DNA of 64,000 nt, from the NCBI GenBank assembly GCA_032622095.1, contig CP136066.1, forward strand, positions 9,199,784 through 9,263,783. The letters are read 5' to 3'. Below, piece by piece: positions 59,601 through 64,000 of this stretch. The first letter of the stretch is position 1; the number at the start of each line of letters is the position of its first letter. The notes under the pieces are model-generated. The model saw only the letters and a program-made list of their open reading frames with translations. It did not search any database and was not told the origin of the DNA. Origin of the DNA: Siphonodentalium dalli. Lineage: Eukaryota; Mollusca; Scaphopoda; Gadilida; Siphonodentaliidae. Both the position numbers and the translations under genes were made by a program.

Positions 59601-62600
59601 TTTTTAGGAACCACCGGCGGTCCGTCATGCATTCCTATTCTTATATTGTTTGTATGTTTGGCTACTCATAACACTGAAATTAATGGTTATGTTCGTTCTA
59701 CTGAACTCAACAATTATTATAACCTTGACATTGCCGAGAAATGTGCTGGTATTGAATGCATTGTGCTCATTAGTCATTACCGGTGGTTTATGGTGCACAT
59801 TATTAGCGTAAAAATTACATTAGCCGAGTTTTTTTAACCAATAACCACCCAATAGGCCATATTACGGAATACGGTACTTCCACTGTTTATATTAGGTACG
59901 ATTAATCAATTATAATCGATTATTGACTACCGATTATCATTTATCATAATAAACAAGAGGTGTGCACTCGAGTGCTAGCATACCCCCACCGTGGCAAATT
60001 CAACCCGCATTATCCGTAAATCCAACAAAAAAGATTTTTAACTTTAAAGAAAAATTCGGACTAATTATATCGATATGGTGTCACAAGAAGCTTGTACAGA
60101 AAAAATTATTCAAATTGTTTCATATTTGTTAAAAGTTATTAAGTCAGACAGAATTTTCTAAGTCAAAATAAGTCGAAAATGGAAGTGTAATATTACGAAA
60201 AACAGTTTGAGCCAATCCCTAGCCGCATCATGTAGAGAGGGTATTGTGAGAAGCATGTATACCAGAAATTATTGAAATCGGTTCTTATTTGTTAAAGTTA
60301 TTAAAGGTACGGTTGGCCTTGGCGGTGGGTATCCTGTGAAAATATTTCCACCCGTCAAAAACCGCCACAAACAGAAAGAACAACAAAATGTAGACAGACT
60401 TTGTCCGTATACAAATAAGAAATATCCCATAAACAGTATGCTATTGTCATATATTTGACCATTGTTATGTAAACAATAGCATAAAAAGTTACTTTTCTGG
60501 TGTTTGTTTATATTATGATGGTAAACATAAAGAGCGTTTTTTGTTGGTTAATTCCTGATATGGAACGAATAAAGAGCGTTTATACCATTTGTGTGTGATT
60601 AGCCAGCAGCATTGTGCTGTCTTCTGTAACACAATCAGGCTCTTGCTTAGGTAAAATATAGTAAATCTTTATGATAACATGCTGTTTACGCGATGGTCAT
60701 GGTATATATGAACGAAACTGTATGCGTTTTAATGTTTTTCTGTTTACGGTGATTGGAACAAATATGAATATTTTCGACAACTAAGGCCTCACGTGCCTTT
60801 AAGTCGAAAATGAGGCGTAACTTGAAAAATAAAAGTCCGACCGAACCGCAATTAGCATCATGCGGAGAGACCGTCCTAAGGAGATTGCATACAAAAAATT
60901 ATTGAAATCGGTTGATAGTTGTTCGAGTTATGAGGTCGGACGGACGGACACACGGACGGACACACGGAGGGAGAAAGCGTGACGGGCGGACGCAGTCAAT
61001 CCAGTATACCCCCCATTTTCTTCGAAAGTGGGGGTATAATAATCGTGGCACCTCTAATATATACCAGTACATGTATTATGTCTTATTAATATACCATATT
61101 TTAATTCTTATTATACCATGTTTTTAATATCTATGTTATTTATATTTTATTTGGTACTTTTTTAAATAAAGTTAAATTCAATAATGAGTTGGTTGTGCTT
61201 CGACAACTCTTAGTAACAAAGTCAATACATTCCGATCGTATTGTGATTTTCTATATGTACCTGTATTATTTGGAATCTCACCTGCACATTTTCTGGAATA
61301 TCTGGTTGACTGCTTACGTCATGATCGACAGGTGCATCTCCTGCCACCGAGTTTACAGTCACGCTCTGATCTGTGAGAAAAGAGAATAAATTTTACAACC
61401 TCACCAACATGTCGCCACCTCCTATAGACTAGTGTACCACTATCCCCACAGAAGTTGACTTAAAAAATGGGGTGATACCCTGGTAATGGCCACGATATTA
61501 CCGGTAGACTAGTAAACGGTATCCACAGCGGTCACTGAGGTGGAGTTACGGTACCATGCAGTTACTCAATACTACATATGGCTATTGCAGTTTGTAGCTA
61601 TATTTGGGAATTGCTGACCTGTTGAATATGACAATGTCTTCAGTTCACAAGTATAGGTATGTGTATGGATAAGATTTATCATTCATGTATAGGGCAGCTT
61701 ATCTTTGGCAATTTATGGTTTGGAATTTGTTTAGCTTAATATGGATATTTTTGTTGACTAAGCTGTAACCCATATATTGTGACTATGAGCTATCCACTCA
61801 CATACCAGCTCACAGCTGCAGCCTATTCACTATTAAGTTTTATATTTAAATTCTAAATTTGAGAATTTTGTATACTGGTACAGCAGTAGCTGAATTTAAA
61901 TTTTCACGTGACATATCTTCAAATTCTTGTCAATGTCAAACTCACATTTCATTTCCCCCCCAACAAAGGTCTGGCTATTCCCAAATATAGCTACAATAGC
62001 CATATGTAGCTATTGTAGCTACATATGGCTAAATTGATGATGAATGAATCTGATAGAAGAGAGATAACCCAATCCAACAAACAATCATTTAAATATACAA
62101 GTACATGATTTGATTAAACTCTTAGTAAATTAATATTGTTTGTCATGTTCATGTGTAATTAACAAAATATTCCAATATTGTTACTTTTTCCCCGACAACT
62201 GTACCTAAATAGAAGAAGAATAGATCATATTTGGATGGATCTGTCCCATATCACATAACATAACCAACTTCTAAACAGATACATGTGAGCACTTAGCTAT
62301 GCTTCTCTGATATTCCTTCCACAAGCTGGTGCAACTAGGGACTTCAAGTGAACATTTCTAACTTGACAAGACTATGGTAACTGATTTTAGACTTATCTTG
62401 AAGATCATGAAGATCATGAAGAATGCTTTTTAAAAAAAATATTTTTATTGTGATCTCAAATATATATACCGTACATGTAGTTACTAGCAGGTGGACCCGA
62501 CTTCGTCCGGGCTGTTTGCCCTCTGCTTTTACGCGAATTGCGCGATTTTACCTTGAATTGTCCATTTTGAAGGTCAAGGTCAGGTGGGGTCACGATTTGA

Positions 62601-63045
62601 CCCGTCCAAAACACTGCCCGGACAAAAGTACCCATCGAAATCCATCCGGTTTTACCCGATTTGACCTCGAATTGATCATTTTGAAGATCAAGGTCAGGGT
62701 CACGATTTGACCCGTCCAAAACACTCCCTGGAAAAAATTACCACTAAGCCAACACCAACACCCCAAAAATGGTGGAAATTGGCCCCGCGGATACCGAGAT
62801 ACCCTATGTATCAAATTTTGTCCGTAAAAATCCACCAGTTTTACCCGATTTGATTTCCACTCAAGTATATAAATGCGCCTCATATACACACGCTCATTAA
62901 TTATCAAGCTTCAACGTAAAGATAAATTAGCATTGTGTGGTAAATTTTAACTAATTATAACTAATTATTTTCTCGCCGTCAACGTTCAACAATGTCGATG
63001 TTGTTGACATTTACGGCCACCGGTAGATTCGTACACGGAAGCCAT
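53549..63045 (-). CDS. DPY30: DPY30 homologue, four coding exons, about 109 residues
   Basis: DPY30 is a small nuclear core subunit of SET1/MLL (COMPASS) histone H3K4 methyltransferases; its C-terminal Dpy-30 motif dimerises and binds a helix of ASH2L. The coding exons, in order, are 63045-63015, 61370-61282, 55423-55278 and 53612-53549. Phases (1, 0, 2) match at every junction and the lengths sum to 330 bp including TGA. The C-terminal half contains [19 protein letters not shown] (residues 58-76) and [20 protein letters not shown] (78-97), nearly the vertebrate sequence, ending NQFE. The N-terminal ~50 residues are acidic and poorly conserved, as usual for the family. The vertebrate protein is 99 residues, so the length fits. 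All three introns are packed with transposons, intron 2 being 5.9 kb. Exon 1 is the least certain. Confidence 0.93.
53700..54430. mobile_element. Tandem-core element in DPY30 intron 3
   Basis: Left end AAAAGGTCAGCTGACCACAG with GTCCCCCGA. Units starting GAAAAGGGTTAATAACTC at 53811, 53991 and 54181. ACGGACGGACGAACGGACAG tract (54341-54380). Terminal hairpin CCCCCAAAAATAAATTTTTC…GGGGGACAA. Confidence 0.8.
54440..54775 (+). pseudogene. LINE ORF2 C-terminal fragment
   Basis: One frame reads [15 protein letters not shown], the typical (E)T-x-x-HLFWEC block near the C-terminus of CR1/L2/Jockey-like LINE ORF2 proteins. A shifted frame continues [20 protein letters not shown], resembling the final hydrophobic IYK-x-x-(V/I)Y segment. 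Frameshifts and stops show it is dead. It lies in DPY30 intron 3. Confidence 0.6.
54840..54990. mobile_element. Monomeric palindromic element with 20-bp direct flanks, copy 3
   Basis: CAAGCCTTGAAATAGTGTGT to its inverted end at 54990; 151 bp, one hairpin only. GATGCCAGTCCTTCTCAATT occurs exactly at 54819-54838 and 54991-55010. Confidence 0.93.
55278..55423 (-). CDS. DPY30: DPY30 third coding exon
   Basis: Acceptor CTCTGTTTGCAG and donor GAGAG then GTACAG bound 146 bp (phase 0 to phase 2). It encodes [18 protein letters not shown] followed by the first helix of the Dpy-30 motif. The longer 133-codon ORF covering this exon includes intron readthrough. Confidence 0.96.
55450..55735. mobile_element. 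Short tandem-core element in DPY30 intron 2
   Basis: Left end AAAGGTCAGCCGACCACAGT, about 1.3 units of the 53700 type, GACGGACAGACGGA tract and terminal hairpin TCCCCCGAAAATAAATTTTT…CGGGGGACAATAA. Confidence 0.8.
55740..56279. other. Intronic sequence, no element recognised
   Basis: AT-rich, with several ACATGTAC palindromes. The string GATCGAAATA…AAGGAATTAAAAA at 56043 recurs at 56393 as a direct repeat. Confidence 0.35.
56280..56926 (-). pseudogene. CR1/L2-like LINE reverse transcriptase fragment
   Basis: On the minus strand, [16 protein letters not shown]…[20 protein letters not shown] is RT motif A and its upstream block. After a frame change [17 protein letters not shown] (motif B) follows; the YADD region is degraded to YQLYVTYQQ. 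At 56345-56290 [13 protein letters not shown] matches the extreme C-terminus of such ORF2 proteins. Stops, frameshifts and missing segments mark a dead, internally deleted copy in DPY30 intron 2. Confidence 0.85.
56927..58070. other. Intronic sequence with one unrecognised minus ORF
   Basis: The minus frame 57768-57998 ([20 protein letters not shown]…) is open for 76 codons and starts just downstream of the dispersed repeat at 58073-58360. No domain was recognised. Confidence 0.25.
58073..58360. repeat. Dispersed ~280-bp repeat, copy 2
   Basis: Diverged same-orientation copy of 39525-39805 (ATACCACTCCATAGAAAACA, TTTACATCTCGATTCGGGAC, AACTTTGAG(C/T)A(G/A)GATTATTCT). Confidence 0.75.
59950..61037. 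mobile_element. Tandem-core element nested in the hAT element
   Basis: Starts ACAAGAGGTGTGCACTCGAG with a CATACCCCCACCGTGGC motif. Ends with a GGACGGACGGACACACGGAC tract and the hairpin ATACCCCCCATTTTCTTCGA…GTGGGGGTATAATA. It is split by the TTAA element at 60305-60798. Confidence 0.8.
60305..60798. mobile_element. TTAA-flanked non-autonomous element, intact copy
   Basis: TTAA at 60301-60304 and 60799-60802. The ends AGGTACGGTTGGCCTTGG and (inverted) AGGCACGTGAGGCCTTAG are imperfect inverted repeats. It contains two ATAAAGAGCGTT motifs 39 bp apart. Truncated sister at 43481-43935. Confidence 0.85.
61282..61370 (-). CDS. DPY30: DPY30 second coding exon
   Basis: Acceptor TTCTCTTTTCTCACAG and donor GTGCAG then GTGAGA. 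89 bp, phase 1 to phase 0. Encodes the variable acidic linker ([17 protein letters not shown] then [11 protein letters not shown]) that precedes the KIITSEKE segment. Confidence 0.85.
61573..62010. mobile_element. Possible MITE with ~40-bp inverted ends
   Basis: ACATATGGCTATTGCAGTTT…TATATTTGGGAATTGCTGACCT at the left returns inverted at 61969-62010. Near the right end GCTACAATAGCCATATGTAG forms a further short palindrome. Exact ends and target duplication unclear. Confidence 0.45.
62548..62735. repeat. Two ~113-bp direct repeats (GGTCACGATTTGACCCGTCC)
   Basis: The unit TTGA(C/A)CT…CATTTTGAAG(G/A)TCAAGGTCA…GTCACGATTTGACCCGTCCAAAACACT occurs twice in tandem within DPY30 intron 1. A partial third unit follows at 62826. 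Confidence 0.75.
63015..63045 (-). CDS. DPY30: Probable DPY30 first coding exon
   Basis: ATGGCTTCCGTGTACGAATC opens a short exon encoding [10 protein letters not shown] and one base of the next codon, ending at donor GGCC then GTAAAT. Phase 1 matches the next exon. A stop follows soon in frame if unspliced. The alternative donor ACCG|GTGGCC gives the same phase. The choice is inference, since this part of DPY30 is not conserved. Confidence 0.6.
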
Positions 63046-63284
63046 TTCAGATAAATGGATTCTTGGATGAGATTCCAGACCATAAACATGATAATAATTT
63101 ATCGAACTTTTACCCGCGGGGTAACTGTAAACGACTTGAGCCTACCCGTATGCGTGGTGTGAATATACAAACAAGAGGTGGCATCAGAGATGCTGTGTCT
63201 CGTTTTCGGTGGCTTACCGCCGGTGGCTACCGCCAATTGGTGTGCATCAGTATCGGTAGACTAATTACATTAATAGGTAAAACC

Positions 63285-64000
63285 GAAAAATGACTAATTA
63301 AGGGCCATAACTCCATCAAATTTTATCGGCCCAGGCTGGTTTTCGAACTCGTCCGAAATATTCTTGGCAGGTATGTCTATTCCAAATTTTAAACAAATCG
63401 GAGGACGTTTGTTGAAGTTATCGCACTAACGAGCTAAAAATTCACGAAAAATGACTAATTAAGGGCCATAACTCTATCAAATTTTATTGGGCCAGGCTGG
63501 TTTTCGAACTCGTCCAGGATATTATTGGAAGACACTTATATACCAAATTTTAGTTGAATCGGATGACGTTTGTTGAAGTTATCACGCTAACGAGCTGAAA
63601 ATTCGTGAAAAATGACTAATTAAGGGCCATAACTCTATCAAATTTTATCGGACCAGGCCGGTTTTCGAACTCGTCCGAGATATTCTTGGGAGACACCTAT
63701 ATACCAAATTTCAATAAAATCGGATAACGTTTGTTGAAGTTATCGCGCTAACGAGCTGAAAATTCGTGAAAAATGACTAATTAAGGGCCATAACTCTATC
63801 AAATTTTATCGGACCAGGCCGGTTTTCGAACTCATCCGAGATATTTTTGGGAGACACCTATATACCAAATTTCAATCAAATCGGATAACGTTTGTTGAAG
63901 TTATCGCGCTAACGAGCTGAAAATTCATGAAAAATGACTAATTAAGGGCCATAACTCTATCAAATTTTATCGGACCAGGCCGGTTTTTCGAACTCGTCCG
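63285..64000. repeat. 161-bp tandem array, runs off the window
   Basis: TGACTAATTAAGGGCCATAA starts at 63291, 63452, 63613, 63774 and 63935, an exact 161-bp period. Unit motifs (GGGCCATAACTC, TCGAACTCGTCC, ACCAAATTTCAAT, AAATCGGA) match the tandem-core family. The CGGA tract and hairpin, if present, lie beyond the end. Confidence 0.95.

Larger units (their letters stand above)
59188..61056. mobile_element. hAT element with exact 8-bp duplication, carrying nested insertions
   Basis: The ends TAGGGGTGCCACGAT and ATCGTGGCACCTCTA are inverted repeats with one mismatch. ATATATAC flanks both sides exactly (59180-59187 and 61057-61064). Subterminal TCGATTA/TAATCGA motifs occur at both ends. The interior is noncoding and holds a tandem-core element, which itself contains a TTAA element. 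It lies in DPY30 intron 2. Confidence 0.92.

Noticed and set aside
62423-62907. ORFs of 87-105 codons on both strands around 62.5-62.9 kb
   Set aside because: They are produced by two 113-bp direct repeats inside DPY30 intron 1 and show no domain.
1-64000. tRNA, rRNA or snRNA genes
   Set aside because: I looked for B-box-like GGTTCGAATCC motifs and conserved rRNA strings and found none convincing. A covariance-model scan (tRNAscan-SE, Infernal) would be needed to exclude them.

Overview
The window looks like nuclear DNA of an animal, most likely a marine invertebrate and probably a lophotrochozoan such as a mollusc. It is AT-rich, has no prokaryotic gene organisation, and carries small exons with consensus splice sites inside very repeat-rich introns. 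The mollusc suggestion is an inference. It rests mainly on many arrays of ~160-bp units followed by a CGGA/ACGG tract and a terminal hairpin, the architecture described for bivalve 'pearl' elements and Helentron-derived HINEs. I saw no rRNA, tRNA or CRISPR array.

Coding content is sparse. The clearest gene is a four-exon DPY30 homologue on the minus strand (63045 down to 53549). It encodes about 109 residues with consistent intron phases and introns packed with transposons. Other coding traces are an unidentified plus-strand exon at the left edge (3-170), a phase 1-1 EGF-like exon (13366-13470) with a frameshifted duplicate (12120-12228), and a decayed three-exon CARF-like DNA-binding gene on the minus strand (20501 down to 17703). 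There are also LINE reverse-transcriptase fragments at 40190-40547, 54440-54775 and 56280-56926. Most remaining ORFs lie in repeats and look like chance.

Layout: 1-0.2 kb, edge exon; 0.3-2.5 kb, TTAA-flanked element with long inverted ends; 2.57-9.5 kb, a giant foldback whose arms are 209-bp tandem repeats and whose apex region is interrupted by another transposon; 9.5-16.4 kb, duplicated EGF-exon region, hairpin and minisatellite; 17.7-20.5 kb, CARF-like pseudogene; 20.5-32.9 kb, tandem arrays, palindromic MITEs and a 25-bp satellite of about 50 copies; 34.7-40 kb, a diverged inverted duplication; 40-44 kb, a LINE fragment and a hAT element nested in a TTAA element; 44-49.7 kb, a compound block of ~160-bp arrays; 50.1-53.5 kb, large palindromes; 53.5-63.1 kb, the DPY30 locus with a three-level nested transposon in intron 2; 63.3 kb to the end, a 161-bp tandem array that runs off the window.

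The main value of the window is its record of mobile DNA: several unrelated TTAA-targeting families, two hAT elements with exact 8-bp duplications, nested insertions with a natural empty site, a palindromic family with a 20-bp flanking duplication, and repeated independent arrays sharing one modular design.
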